Under the pieces are notes generated by a model. That model had not been told where the DNA came from and did not search any database. It saw only the letters and a program-made list of their open reading frames with translations. This document shows, one piece after another, positions 55,855 through 64,000 of a stretch of 64,000 nt of DNA. The first letter of the stretch is position 1. Every line of letters starts with the position of its first letter. Made by a program: the position numbers and the translations under genes. The stretch is from Streptomyces litmocidini (GTDB taxonomy: Bacteria; Actinomycetota; Actinomycetes; Streptomycetales; Streptomycetaceae): the NCBI RefSeq assembly GCF_014649755.1, contig NZ_BMTQ01000017.1, forward strand, positions 111,666 to 175,665. The letters are read 5' to 3'.

Positions 55855-57495
55855 ATGAACGATTCCTCGACACACGGACGTACGCCCGACAGCACCGCCG
55901 GGCCCCGCACCCCCGAACCCCGTGCCGCCGGCCGCCGCACCGTCCTGCGCGCCCTGGCCCTCGCCGGAGTCCTCGCGGGCACGACCCTCTCCGCGCTGCC
56001 CCCGACCGCCGCGGCGGCGCCCGGCGCCCCCGAGACGTACACGCTGACCATCCGGCACCTCGACCGGGCGGGCCACGCCACCGGCGGGTACAGCACCCAC
56101 GTCACCGGCATCTCGGGCCCCGGCGCGCAGGAGGCGGCCACGCCCTACGACGAGTCCGGCACGGTCACCCTCCGCCTCCCCGGGGGGCGCTACCTGCTCG
56201 ACTCCACGCTGTACGGCACCGATCCGGCGACCGGCACCGACTGGGTGGTCCAGCCCCGCCTGGACCTGAACGGCGACACGACCGTCACCGTCGACGCCCG
56301 GACGACCGCCCCGGTGGACGTGCGCCCGCCGGAGCCGGGCGCGCGCCGCCTGAACGGCATCGGGTTCGTCGAGGTCACCCACGAGGGGACCACCCGCTCG
56401 GCGAACGTCATGACGGCCCATGAGGGCCTGCGCGTGGCCCACCTCGGCCCGGCCTCGGAACCGGGCTCGGTCAAGGAGTGGTTCGACACCTACTGGTCCG
56501 GAGCCCGCAACGACTACGGACTGGGCTACACCTTCACCTCGGACCGCGCCCTGACCGGCCTCGTCCGGCACCCGGCGGCCGACGGGCTGGCCACCCTGAA
56601 GATCCGGGGTGCCGCCCCCGAGGGCGCGGGCGGCACCGGGTTCGTCTCCGTCCAGCCCGACGCGGGCCCCACCATCGGTCTCGCCCAGCCCCTCCGGCTC
56701 CCCGGCACCGCGACCGTCCTCGTCACCCCGGAGCGCGGTCTCTGGGACGTCACCTTCACCGGCCCGGCCGCCCCCGGGACGCCGCCCAACCGCTACGAGG
56801 CCGACGGAATCGCGGTCCACGCGGGCGCGACCACCACCCACACCTTCGACAACGCCGTCTTCGGCCCCGCCCTCGACACGGGGCCCGGTGCCCGGCCGGC
56901 CGGCGTCCGCGACGGCGACAGGATCGCGCTCGACCTCCCGCTGCTCGCCGACGGGGACGGTCACGCGCCGAGCGCCCCGCGCTTCCGCACCGCGACCACC
57001 ACGCTCCACCGCGACGGCGTCCTGATCGGCACCCGTCGGGGCGAGCCCGGCCGCGCCGACTTCACGACCACCCCCGGAGCGGCCTCGTACCGGCTGACCG
57101 CCTCGGCGACCCGGGGCGACGGCACGGCGTCGAGCGAGCGCGTCACCGCCTCGTGGACCTTCGCCTCGGCCGCCGCCGGCCGCCCCGCGGCCCTTCCCCT
57201 CAGCACCGTCCGCTTCGCCCCGGACCTCGCCCTCGACGGCACCGCCCCGGCGGGCGCCCCGCTCCGCGTGCCGGTCACCGTCCAGGGCGAGGCCGCCCGG
57301 GCCGGCGTCCGGTCCCTGACGGTGTCGGTGTCCACGGACAGCGGCCGTACCTGGACGCGGGTCCCCGCCCTCGACGGCCGGGTGGAATTCCGCACCCCGG
57401 GCCCGGGCGGGTCCGTCTCGCTCCGCGCCGAACTCACCGACGCCCGGGGCAACACCCTCACCCAGACCCAGCGCCACGCCTTCCGCACCCGCTGA
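55855..57495 (+). CDS. secreted beta-rich protein, probable target of the ECF sigma
   Basis: A 546-aa exported protein. A twin-Arg signal RRTVLRALALAGVLAG (about 29-44) is followed by Ala-rich cleavage sites. The mature part is beta-strand-rich and contains repeated ESGTVTLRLPGGRYLLDSTL-like and RYEADGIAVHAG-like stretches. It resembles the C-terminal portions of large secreted subtilases of Streptomyces, but no protease triad is seen. It may bind or stabilise cell-surface material. Its promoter is the mirror image of the sigma factor promoter, so it is expected to be induced with it. Confidence 0.75.
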   Translation: MNDSSTHGRTPDSTAGPRTPEPRAAGRRTVLRALALAGVLAGTTLSALPPTAAAAPGAPETYTLTIRHLDRAGHATGGYSTHVTGISGPGAQEAATPYDESGTVTLRLPGGRYLLDSTLYGTDPATGTDWVVQPRLDLNGDTTVTVDARTTAPVDVRPPEPGARRLNGIGFVEVTHEGTTRSANVMTAHEGLRVAHLGPASEPGSVKEWFDTYWSGARNDYGLGYTFTSDRALTGLVRHPAADGLATLKIRGAAPEGAGGTGFVSVQPDAGPTIGLAQPLRLPGTATVLVTPERGLWDVTFTGPAAPGTPPNRYEADGIAVHAGATTTHTFDNAVFGPALDTGPGARPAGVRDGDRIALDLPLLADGDGHAPSAPRFRTATTTLHRDGVLIGTRRGEPGRADFTTTPGAASYRLTASATRGDGTASSERVTASWTFASAAAGRPAALPLSTVRFAPDLALDGTAPAGAPLRVPVTVQGEAARAGVRSLTVSVSTDSGRTWTRVPALDGRVEFRTPGPGGSVSLRAELTDARGNTLTQTQRHAFRTR

Positions 57496-57508
57496 ACCGG
57501 CCCCGACC

Positions 57509-57548
57509 GGACGCTCCGGGGAGGGCCGACGCCTTCCCCGGAGCGTCC
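57509..57548. terminator. 14-bp hairpin between convergent genes
   Basis: GGACGCTCCGGGGA (57509-57522) pairs perfectly with 57535-57548 around a 12-base loop, 13 bases after the secreted-protein stop. Confidence 0.8.
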
Positions 57549-57582
57549 GCGCGTCCCGGACGCGACACCGCCCGGCGCACCG

Positions 57583-58902
57583 TCAACCGCCGTACGTCGC
57601 CTGGGCGTCCCCCAGGACCTCGGCGAAGTCCGCCGCGAGGCGCGGGGCGTCCGCGGGCGCGAGCGCCGCGGTCGTGATCCGCACGGCCGGCGGGGCCGCG
57701 ATGCGGAACCGCGTCCCGGCGGCGACCCACCAGCCCTGCGTTCGCAGCCCGTTCACCACCGCCGACTCGTCCCGCACGGGCACCCACACGTTCAGGCCGC
57801 TCGCACCGAACGCGCGGATCCGGTACGTGCCGAGCGCGCCGATCAGCGCCGCGCGCCGCTCCGCGTACGCCTCCTCGCCCGCCGCCACCAGATCCCGCAC
57901 GGCCTCGTCGGCGAGGAGGCCGGCCACCGTCTCCTGCAGGACGTGACTGACCCAGCCCGAGGTCATCACCATCCGCCGGTCGTGCCGCGCCAGCGTCACC
58001 GCGTCGCACGCGACCCCGGCCCAGCGCAGGTCGATGCCGAGGTGCTTCGACACGGTCCGCACCTGTGCCCACCGGTCGAGCCCCGCCGCCGCGAGCGTGT
58101 ACGCCGCGGCCCCGCCGACCTCCGCGTTGTGGTCGTCCTCGACGACGAGCACCTCCGGGAACTCCCGGAGCACCGCCACCAGTTCGTCCCTCCGCGCGCG
58201 CGTGAAGAACGCCCCCGTCGGACACTGCCCCCGCGGACTGCACACCACCGCGCGCACCCCGCCGCGCAGCGCGGCCCGCAGCGACTCCGGTACGAGCCCC
58301 TCGCCGTCCACGGCCACCGGGACCGTCCGCAGCCCCAACGCGGGGACCAGGTCGAGCACATGGTGGAACCCGGGATCCTCCACCGCCACGGCGTCCCCGG
58401 GCCGAAGCTCCGTCGAAAGGAGCCGCGCGACGCAGTCCAGGGCGCCGTGCGCGAACGTCACGTGTCCCGCCGGCACCCCGTCCCGCTCGAACCACGCCCG
58501 GGTCAGCGCCTCCAGATGCGCGAGCCGGGGCGCGGCGCGATGGGAGCCGTACACCGGGGCGACGGCCGCCGGGGGCCGCAGTACGGGGAGGAAGGCCGGG
58601 TCCGGAAACCCGGCGGACAGGTCCACCAGACCGGGCGGTACGCGCGGGGGGCGCCGCGAAGTCGGCGAGGGCACCTCCGCCACCACCGTCCCGCCCCGGC
58701 CCCGCGTGACGATCAGCCCCCGCTGCCGCAGCTCCTTGTAGGCCGTGGCGACGGTTCCCGGACTCACCCCCAACTCGTCGGCGAGCCGCCGCACCGGCGG
58801 CAGGGCGTCGCCGGGGGCGAGCCCGCCCTCGGCGACGCCCCGCTCCACGGACGCGGCAATCCCCTTGGCCGTCGCCCCTTCGATCGCATATTGTGCTGCC
58901 AC
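57583..58902 (-). CDS. MocR-family (GntR/aminotransferase) regulator
   Basis: A 439-aa regulator. The N-terminal winged helix (about 5-70: ALPPVRRLADELGVSPGTVA, YKELRQRGLIVTRGRGG) is fused to an aminotransferase-like domain. VVCSPRGQCPTG (about 235) and VRTVSKHLGIDLRWAG (PLP lysine, about 285) are present. It belongs to a different branch from the YczR-like protein at 17526. GTG start is preceded directly by an AT-rich sequence and no ribosome site, so it is probably leaderless. Divergent MFS gene is its likely target. Confidence 0.88.
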   Translation of the reverse strand: MAAQYAIEGATAKGIAASVERGVAEGGLAPGDALPPVRRLADELGVSPGTVATAYKELRQRGLIVTRGRGGTVVAEVPSPTSRRPPRVPPGLVDLSAGFPDPAFLPVLRPPAAVAPVYGSHRAAPRLAHLEALTRAWFERDGVPAGHVTFAHGALDCVARLLSTELRPGDAVAVEDPGFHHVLDLVPALGLRTVPVAVDGEGLVPESLRAALRGGVRAVVCSPRGQCPTGAFFTRARRDELVAVLREFPEVLVVEDDHNAEVGGAAAYTLAAAGLDRWAQVRTVSKHLGIDLRWAGVACDAVTLARHDRRMVMTSGWVSHVLQETVAGLLADEAVRDLVAAGEEAYAERRAALIGALGTYRIRAFGASGLNVWVPVRDESAVVNGLRTQGWWVAAGTRFRIAAPPAVRITTAALAPADAPRLAADFAEVLGDAQATYGG

Positions 58903-58947
58903 GTAATCAATTATGTACCAATACAAAGAAGTCGGCAAGGGGGACCC
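58903..58947. promoter_or_regulatory. AT-rich divergent promoter/operator
   Basis: The 45 bases between the MocR and MFS starts are unusually AT-rich. On the minus strand ATTGGTAC and ATTGATTAC occur in tandem, as expected of a MocR direct-repeat operator, and overlap both start regions. The MFS ribosome site AAGGGGG lies at 58938-58944. Confidence 0.45.
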
Positions 58948-60237
58948 ATGAGCCGCAGCACCGCACGACCCGCCCGCCCACCCCTCAAGGACCGCGTCCC
59001 CGGCGGCACCGACGGCCGCCGCATGCTCCTCATCGGCTTCATCGACAAGTGCGGCACCGGACTCTGGTCCACGGCCATGGCCCTCTACTTCACCTACGTC
59101 ACCGGCCTCGGCCTCGGCCAGGTCGGCCTCCTCATCGCCCTCTCCGGCGCGGCGGGCATAGCGGGCGCCCCCCTCGGCGGCCGCCTCGCCGACCGCTTCC
59201 CGCTCGTCCGCGTCATCATCTGCACCCAACTCCTCCGCGCCGCCGCCCTCCTCGCCCTCCTCACCACCGACGACTACCTGCTGCTCGTCCTCTTCTCCGC
59301 CGCCGGCGCCCTCCCCGACCGCGCCACCAACGTCCTCACCAAGCTCTACGCGGCCCGCGTCGCCGGCCCCGACCGCATCCGCTACCAGGCCATCAACCGC
59401 ACCACCTCCAACATCGGCTGGACCCTCGGCGGCCTCGGCGCCGCCGCCGCACTCGCCGTCGGCTCCACCACCGCCTTCCACCTCCTGCTCATCGGCGACG
59501 CCCTGTCCTACCTCCTGATGGCCGCCCTCACCCTCCGCTGCGCCGAACCCCCCACCCCCGCCGCCTCACGCGTCACCGCCGCCTCCACCGACCCGGTCCC
59601 CACCACCAAGCCCTCCAATCCCTGGCGCGACCGTGGCTTCCTCGCCTTCACCACCGGCGACGCCGTCTTCTTCCTCCACGACTCGATCCTCCAGGTCGCC
59701 CTGCCGCTCTGGATCGTCCACGCCACCGACGCCCCCGTCGGTCTCGCCCCGCTCCTGATGGTGGCCAACAGCGCCCTCGTCGTGCTCTTCCAGGTCCCCC
59801 TCTCCCGCTTCGGCACCACCACCGACGCCGCCCGCCGCCTCCTCGGCCCCCTGGCCGGCCTCTTCGCCGTCGGCACGCTCGCCCTCGCCGTCTCCGCCCT
59901 GGGCGGTCGCACCCTCGCGATCACCGCCCTCGTCACGGCCGCCGTCGCCCTGACCTTCGCCGAGATGATCCACACCATCGCCTCCTGGGAGATCTCCGTC
60001 GCCCTCGCCCCCGACGACGCCCAGGGCGCCTACCTCGGAGTCCACGGCCTCGCCCAGTCCACCCAGCGCTTCGCGGGCCCCCTCCTCATGACCGGCCTCG
60101 TCTCCGCGGGCCCCCTGGCCTGGCCCTTCCTCGGCGCCGCCCTGGTCGCCACCACCGCCGCCCAGAACCGCCTCGTCCGCCGACGCCTCACCGAGACGTC
60201 ACTGTCAGTGGCAAAGGTTACGGTGAGTGAGCACTGA
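58948..60237 (+). CDS. MFS transporter
   Basis: A 429-aa membrane protein with about 12 hydrophobic segments. The first loop signature GAPLGGRLADRFPLVRVII (about 70-88) is the MFS A-motif. The overall look is that of drug/metabolite exporters of the MFS. A polar central loop near 195-225 divides the two halves. It is divergent from the MocR regulator, which probably senses its substrate. The small gene that follows starts 23 bases after its stop and is likely co-transcribed. Confidence 0.88.
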   Translation: MSRSTARPARPPLKDRVPGGTDGRRMLLIGFIDKCGTGLWSTAMALYFTYVTGLGLGQVGLLIALSGAAGIAGAPLGGRLADRFPLVRVIICTQLLRAAALLALLTTDDYLLLVLFSAAGALPDRATNVLTKLYAARVAGPDRIRYQAINRTTSNIGWTLGGLGAAAALAVGSTTAFHLLLIGDALSYLLMAALTLRCAEPPTPAASRVTAASTDPVPTTKPSNPWRDRGFLAFTTGDAVFFLHDSILQVALPLWIVHATDAPVGLAPLLMVANSALVVLFQVPLSRFGTTTDAARRLLGPLAGLFAVGTLALAVSALGGRTLAITALVTAAVALTFAEMIHTIASWEISVALAPDDAQGAYLGVHGLAQSTQRFAGPLLMTGLVSAGPLAWPFLGAALVATTAAQNRLVRRRLTETSLSVAKVTVSEH

Positions 60238-60260
60238 TCGGAGCGTCACCAGGGGGAGAC

Positions 60261-61151
60261 ATGACCCGCACCGGCACCACCACCGCACACCTCCGCCGCG
60301 CCCTGCGCCGCGAGGTCCCCAGCACCGTCGGACTCCTCGCCGACGAGCGGGACTTCGCCGCCATGCGCCGGTACCGGACCTTCGCCTTCGACGACCACGC
60401 CACCTACCTCCGGCAGATCGAGGCCCTCCTCAAAACCCTCTCGACCCGGGGCGGCCACACCACCGTCACCCTCTTCGACCCCGAGGAGTACGCGGCCTGG
60501 TGCGCCGAGACCGGCACCGACCCCGACCGCCCCGCCAGCCGCAGCCGGTTCACCGCCCACCTCGCCGCCACCGGCGCCCGCGTCACCTACACCGGCCAGC
60601 CCCTCACCACCCTCCTCCCCGAACTCGTCGACACCGCCGTCCGACAGGCCACCTGGGAGTACGCCACCACCGTCCTCGCCACCGCCGGCGACTGCGCCAC
60701 CTGCGGCAAGGACATCGGGAAGGCCGCCTACGAGCGGGCGGGCCGTCTGCTCCTACGACTCCTCGAAGCCGCGGGACCGGGCACCCACCACCTCGTCTGC
60801 AGCGTCCAGGCCGCCGGCGACCAACTCCTCGCCGTCCTCCACACCCACGGCACCACACCCCCGGAGGACGCCACGGGCCCGGAGTTCACCGCCGTGCTCG
60901 CCACCGGCATCGCCCTCGCGGCACCCGGCGGAATCGTCCTGCGCACCACCGCACCCGACGCCCCCGACCGGCTCCACGGCTGGCGCCTCACCGACGGCAC
61001 CCTCACCCCGCTCACCGAGGCCGAGGTCTTCGCCGCCTACTGCACCGACGCCCGCACCGGCGAACCCCTCTCCCCGGAACCGGGCGTCGAGTACCGCGCC
61101 GGCCTCCCCCTCGCCCCCGACCCCGACGACGACTGGCCCGCCCACCACTGA
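60261..61151 (+). CDS. conserved hypothetical protein
   Basis: A 296-aa soluble protein after a strong GGGGGAGAC ribosome site. It has CATCGKDIGKAAYERAG (about 142-158; Cys pair) but no recognised enzyme motif. Sequence character (RTFAFDDHATYLRQIEALLK, VTLFDPEEYAAWCAETG) is like other Streptomyces proteins of unknown function encoded near ptsI. It probably forms an operon with the MFS gene and is convergent with ptsI. Confidence 0.7.
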   Translation: MTRTGTTTAHLRRALRREVPSTVGLLADERDFAAMRRYRTFAFDDHATYLRQIEALLKTLSTRGGHTTVTLFDPEEYAAWCAETGTDPDRPASRSRFTAHLAATGARVTYTGQPLTTLLPELVDTAVRQATWEYATTVLATAGDCATCGKDIGKAAYERAGRLLLRLLEAAGPGTHHLVCSVQAAGDQLLAVLHTHGTTPPEDATGPEFTAVLATGIALAAPGGIVLRTTAPDAPDRLHGWRLTDGTLTPLTEAEVFAAYCTDARTGEPLSPEPGVEYRAGLPLAPDPDDDWPAHH

Positions 61152-61160
61152 CCCCACCCA

Positions 61161-61210
61161 CGACGAAGGGGCTCCCCGCCACCACCAGGTGACGGAAAGC
61201 CCCTTCGTCG
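61161..61210. terminator. 13-bp hairpin between convergent genes
   Basis: CGACGAAGGGGCT (61161-61173) pairs exactly with 61198-61210 across a 24-base loop, between the hypothetical gene and ptsI. Confidence 0.75.
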
Positions 61211-61224
61211 CACACCCCAGGGGA

Positions 61225-62895
61225 TCACTCCCCGGACAGCACCGCCTGCGCGGCGAGCCGCGCCTCGTGCGCCGTGTCCGCGGCACGCGCCGCCGCCGCG
61301 GCCCGCTCGCACTGCGCCAGCGTGTACTTGGCCAGCGTCGCCCGCACATAGGGAATCGACGCCGCACCCATGGACAGGGAGGTGACCCCCAGACCCGTCA
61401 GCACACACGCGAGCAGCGGATCCGACGCGGCCTCACCACAGACACCACAGCTCTTGCCCTCGGCCTTGGCCGCCTCCGCGGACAGCGCCACGAGATCGAG
61501 CAGCGCGGGCTGCCACGGATCCTGGAGCCGGGACACCGCACCCACCTGACGGTCGGCGGCGAAGGTGTACTGCGCCAGGTCGTTGGTGCCCAGCGACAGG
61601 AACTCGACCTCCTGGAGGATCGAGCGCGCCCGCAGCGCGGCCGAGGGAATCTCGACCATCGCACCGAACTTCGCCCGCAGCCCCGCCTCACGGCACGCGT
61701 CGGCGAACGCCCTCGCGTCCGTACGGTCGGCCACCATCGGAGCCATGACCTCGAGGTACACCGGCAGCCCCTCGGCCGCCTTCGCCAGCGCGGTCAGCTG
61801 CGTCCGCAGCACCTCCGGGTGGTCGAGCAGCGTCCGCAGACCCCGCACACCGAGCGCCGGGTTCGGCTCGTCCGCAGGCGTCAGGAAGTCCAGCGGCTTG
61901 TCGGCGCCCGCGTCGAGCACCCGCACGACCACACGGCCCTCGGGGAACGCCTCGAGAACCTTGCGGTACGCCTCGACCTGCTTCTCCTCCGACGGAGCCT
62001 TCTGACTGTCGTCCAGGAAGAGGAACTCCGTACGGAACAGACCGACGCCCTCGGCACCGGCCTCCACCGCCGCGGGCACGTCCGCCGGACCGCCGACGTT
62101 GGCGAGCAGCGGCACCTTGTGACCGTCGGAGGTCGCGCCCGGACCGCTGGACGTGGCCAGCGCGGCCTTGCGCTCGGCGGCCGCCCGCGTCAGCTCCGCC
62201 TTCTTCTCCTCGCTCGGCTCCACGAAGATCTCACCGGTGGAACCGTCGACCGCGACGAGCGTGCCCTCGGCCAGCTCACCCGCACCCGGCAGCGCCACGA
62301 TGGCCGGCACGCCCAGCGCCCGCGCGAGGATCGCGCTGTGACTGGTCGGCCCGCCCTCCTCGGTCACGAACCCGAGCACGAGGGTCGGGTCGAGCAGCGC
62401 CGTGTCGGCGGGCGCCAGGTCCCGCGCGATCAGCACGTACGGCTCGTCGCTGTCCGGCACGCCCGGCATCGGCACCCCGAGCAGCCGCGCGACGATCCGG
62501 TTCCGCACGTCGTCCAGGTCCGCGACCCGGCCCGCCATGTACTCACCGGCGCCCGCGAGCAGCTCGCGGTAGTGCGAGAAGGCGTCGTAGATCCCGCGCT
62601 CGGCCGTGCTGCCGACCGCGATCCGGCGGTCGACGTCGGCGATGAGCTCCGGGTCCTGGGCGATCATCGCCTGGGCCTCCAGCACCGCCTGGGCCTCGCC
62701 ACCGGCCAGATTGCCCCGGGCGATCAGGTCCGCGGCCACGGCCTCCACGGCCTGACGGGCGCGCCCCTGTTCGCGCTCCGCCTCGTCCGGGGGGATCTGC
62801 TTGGCCGGCGGCTCCAGCACGGCCGTACCCATGTGCCGGACCTCGCCGATCGCCACTCCGTGGCTGACGCCGACGCCTCGCAGCGTTGTCTCCAT
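61225..62895 (-). CDS. ptsI: PTS enzyme I (phosphoenolpyruvate-protein phosphotransferase)
   Basis: A 556-aa cytoplasmic enzyme that takes phosphate from PEP and passes it to HPr, the first step of sugar uptake by the PTS. The phosphorylated His186 is in GGPTSHSAILARA. PEP-binding VGLFRTEFLF (about 284) and the C-terminal EFLSLGTNDLAQY and CGVCGEAASDP (catalytic Cys near 497) are present. Length is normal. ATG 62895 with GGAG upstream. It follows crr by 80 bases in the same direction, forming the crr-ptsI operon known from S. coelicolor. Confidence 0.97.
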   Translation of the reverse strand: METTLRGVGVSHGVAIGEVRHMGTAVLEPPAKQIPPDEAEREQGRARQAVEAVAADLIARGNLAGGEAQAVLEAQAMIAQDPELIADVDRRIAVGSTAERGIYDAFSHYRELLAGAGEYMAGRVADLDDVRNRIVARLLGVPMPGVPDSDEPYVLIARDLAPADTALLDPTLVLGFVTEEGGPTSHSAILARALGVPAIVALPGAGELAEGTLVAVDGSTGEIFVEPSEEKKAELTRAAAERKAALATSSGPGATSDGHKVPLLANVGGPADVPAAVEAGAEGVGLFRTEFLFLDDSQKAPSEEKQVEAYRKVLEAFPEGRVVVRVLDAGADKPLDFLTPADEPNPALGVRGLRTLLDHPEVLRTQLTALAKAAEGLPVYLEVMAPMVADRTDARAFADACREAGLRAKFGAMVEIPSAALRARSILQEVEFLSLGTNDLAQYTFAADRQVGAVSRLQDPWQPALLDLVALSAEAAKAEGKSCGVCGEAASDPLLACVLTGLGVTSLSMGAASIPYVRATLAKYTLAQCERAAAAARAADTAHEARLAAQAVLSGE

Positions 62896-62975
62896 CTCAC
62901 CCGTCTCCGATTGAGCGACGGCCCCGGCCGCCGCGTTGAATGTCGAACTCGCGGTCGTCACGAGGACGGACCGGC

Positions 62976-63428
62976 TCAGTGCCAGCCGAAGAGCGTGTCT
63001 CCGGCCTTCACATCGCGGTGGTCCTCGACGAGCTCGGAGAGAGAGTCGGCGGTGGCCTCCAGGGCCACGACGGGACAGATGGGGGACTTGCCGGCAGCCT
63101 CGACCTCGGCGGGGTTCCACCGGACGACGGCCTGTCCGCACGTCACCCGGTCACCCTTGCCGACGAGCAGCTCGAAGCCCTCCCCGTTGAGCTGGACGGT
63201 GTCGATGCCGAGATGCGTCAGCACCCCGTGTCCCTCGTCGTCGACGACGACGAAGGCGTGCGGGTGCAGGGAGACGATGACCCCCTCGACGGGGGAGACG
63301 GCCTCCGACGCCTCACGTACGGGATCGATGGCGGTACCGGGACCGACCATCGCGCCGGAGAAGACCGGGTCGGGAACTGCGGCGAGACCGATGGCGCGTC
63401 CAGCAAGCGGCGACGTCACGGTTGTCAT
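62976..63428 (-). CDS. crr: PTS EIIA component, glucose type
   Basis: A 150-aa EIIA(Glc)-type protein. It accepts phosphate from HPr on His72 (GVLTHLGIDTV) with His57 (HPHAFVV) as neighbour, and passes it to EIIB domains such as those of the N-acetylglucosamine transporter. SPVEGVIVSLHPHAF matches the family. ATG 63428 has GGGAGG upstream. First gene of crr-ptsI. A DasR-like box and a possible promoter lie about 250-275 bases upstream, among the promoters of the rRNA operon. Confidence 0.95.
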   Translation of the reverse strand: MTTVTSPLAGRAIGLAAVPDPVFSGAMVGPGTAIDPVREASEAVSPVEGVIVSLHPHAFVVVDDEGHGVLTHLGIDTVQLNGEGFELLVGKGDRVTCGQAVVRWNPAEVEAAGKSPICPVVALEATADSLSELVEDHRDVKAGDTLFGWH

Positions 63429-63573
63429 GGGAAGCCTCCCAGGGGCGGAGATCGTGTGGCGCCGTCACTGCCTGTCCTGGACGGCGCATACTGTTGTGCA
63501 GCGTATGTCATACGAAGTCCCGGTTCCGCACGAGACGTACCAATTGTGCGGAGCTAGGGACTACCGGAATGAT

Positions 63574-63602
63574 TTGCCTCTACTGACGGTGGGATGTACT
63601 GT
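63574..63602 (+). promoter_or_regulatory. rrn promoter 1
   Basis: TTGCCT (63574-63579), 17-base spacer, TACTGT (63597-63602). Good housekeeping-sigma match; first of a tandem array reading toward the 16S gene. Confidence 0.55.
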
Positions 63603-63630
63603 CGTACTCCTGCCTGACCCCAGTGCGGCC

Positions 63631-63659
63631 TTGAGTCGCGGGTCGGCAGCACCTATCAA
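63631..63659 (+). promoter_or_regulatory. rrn promoter 2
   Basis: TTGAGT (63631-63636), 17-base spacer, TATCAA (63654-63659), in the same orientation as promoter 1. Confidence 0.6.
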
Positions 63660-63675
63660 GCCAGATCCTAACCCC

Positions 63676-63691
63676 AGTGGTCTACACCTCT
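63676..63691. promoter_or_regulatory. DasR-responsive-element-like box
   Basis: AGTGGTCTACACCTCT closely matches the dre pattern AGTGGTCTAGACCACT. DasR is the GlcNAc-responsive GntR regulator known to control pts genes. On the minus strand TAGGAT follows 5-10 bases after the box, so the box would sit over a crr promoter. It also lies between rrn promoters 2 and 3. Confidence 0.6.
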
Positions 63692-63709
63692 GCGTGCTCG
63701 CAGGAGATG

Positions 63710-63738
63710 TGGTCAGGGGGACCGAGAAAGCCTGGTAA
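63710..63738 (+). promoter_or_regulatory. rrn promoter 3
   Basis: TGGTCA (63710-63715), 17-base spacer, TGGTAA (63733-63738). TGGTCAGGG is, from memory, the -35 region of a main Streptomyces rrn promoter. Confidence 0.55.
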
Positions 63739-63805
63739 TGTTCAACCCCGCCGGGAACGGAAAGCGCGACAGCGAATTCCAGCCCTGGCAGCCCGCTCCG
63801 GCGGG

Positions 63806-63836
63806 TGGCAGAAACGGAAATCGGGTCTGCTAAGCT
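63806..63836 (+). promoter_or_regulatory. rrn promoter 4
   Basis: TAAGCT (63831-63836) with TGGCAG 19 bases upstream. The start of transcription would be near 63843, just before the conserved rrn leader. Confidence 0.45.
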
Positions 63837-63837
63837 G

Positions 63838-64000
63838 GAAACGAAGGAAGCGCCCGGAGGGCCCGGTAAACGGGACCGAAGGAAGCGTCCGCACCTTGAG
63901 AACTCAACAGCGTGCCAAAAATCAACGCCAGATTAGTTGACACCCCGTCCATCCCCTGGATGGTCGAGGTTCCTTTGAAAAAGTCCATCCCTCCGGGGGT
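63838..64000 (+). other. leader of an rRNA operon, 16S gene beyond the edge
   Basis: GAAACGAAGGAAGCGCCCGG, then CCTTGAGAACTCAACAGCG and TGCCAAAAATCAACGCC, are characteristic of the region upstream of Streptomyces 16S rRNA genes. They include the antitermination and processing signals. The 16S start sequence itself is not reached at base 64000. Confidence 0.85.

Larger units (their letters stand above)
63429..63836. other. divergent control region of crr and an rRNA operon
   Basis: No protein gene. It contains four plus-strand promoters and a DasR-like box listed separately. A 7-bp dyad, TCCGCAC/GTGCGGA, lies near 63524-63552. CATAC/GTATG dyads lie near 63487-63510, closer to crr. Confidence 0.6.

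Noticed and set aside
63838..64000. 5' end of 16S rRNA inside the window
   Set aside because: The conserved start (GAGTTTGATCCTGGCTCAG-like) is not present before base 64000; only the leader is seen.

Overview
The window has very high G+C content, and its protein-coding genes show the strong third-position G/C bias of Streptomyces. Typical features include GTG/TTG starts, ATGA/GTGA overlaps between genes, leaderless starts, a conservon (cvnABCD), RbpA, the sporulation pair SmeA/SsfA and the crr-ptsI phosphotransferase pair. From memory, gene order resembles the chromosome-core interval of S. coelicolor around crr-ptsI, smeA-ssfA and rbpA. No plasmid, prophage, insertion sequence or CRISPR signature was seen. 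The window starts inside a TPR-protein gene and ends in the promoter/leader of an rRNA operon whose 16S gene lies just outside.

Region by region. 1-9.1 kb: a TPR fragment, a P-loop nucleoside-kinase-like protein, a secreted C39-family peptidase, a decayed helicase, a 47-aa membrane protein, an acyl-CoA dehydrogenase, a low-complexity protein, and a lipid-metabolism-like pair (unknown enzyme plus ACAD11-type phosphotransferase) separated by a long palindromic element. 9.1-17.5 kb: Lrp/AsnC regulator, YtcJ-type amidohydrolase, Ppm1, FxsA, RbpA (with a SigR-type promoter), and a yczE-glycerophosphodiesterase-MFS operon divergent from a MocR regulator. 19-26 kb: smeA-ssfA behind a BldD-like box, an ankyrin protein, a HEAT-like protein and two glycosyltransferase genes, the first with a large internal deletion. 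25.9-33 kb: a one-chain ATP-dependent 5-oxoprolinase facing a pxpABC operon (an unrelated 5-oxoprolinase), a collapsed MFS gene and a FadR-type regulator with its operator.

33.1-40.9 kb is the most unusual segment: a four-gene, translationally coupled operon encoding an SMC-like ATPase of 1565 aa, two proteins resembling the kleisin and KITE subunits of MukBEF/MksBEF/Wadjet, and a proline-rich disordered protein. No JetD-type nuclease is present and a 28-bp hairpin closes the operon. I read it as a chromosomal condensin-like complex of a divergent class.

41-64 kb: a conservon, a thiolase-like protein, a VanX-like dipeptidase, a Nudix hydrolase, a GH31 glycosidase and acetoacetyl-CoA synthetase. 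These are followed by an ECF sigma factor operon whose promoter is duplicated as a perfect mirror image in front of the divergent secreted-protein gene. The window ends with a second MocR/MFS divergent pair, a hypothetical protein, ptsI, crr, a DasR-like box and four tandem rrn promoters.

Three genes (helicase, glycosyltransferase, MFS) are broken or internally deleted, so several functions in this window appear to have been lost recently.
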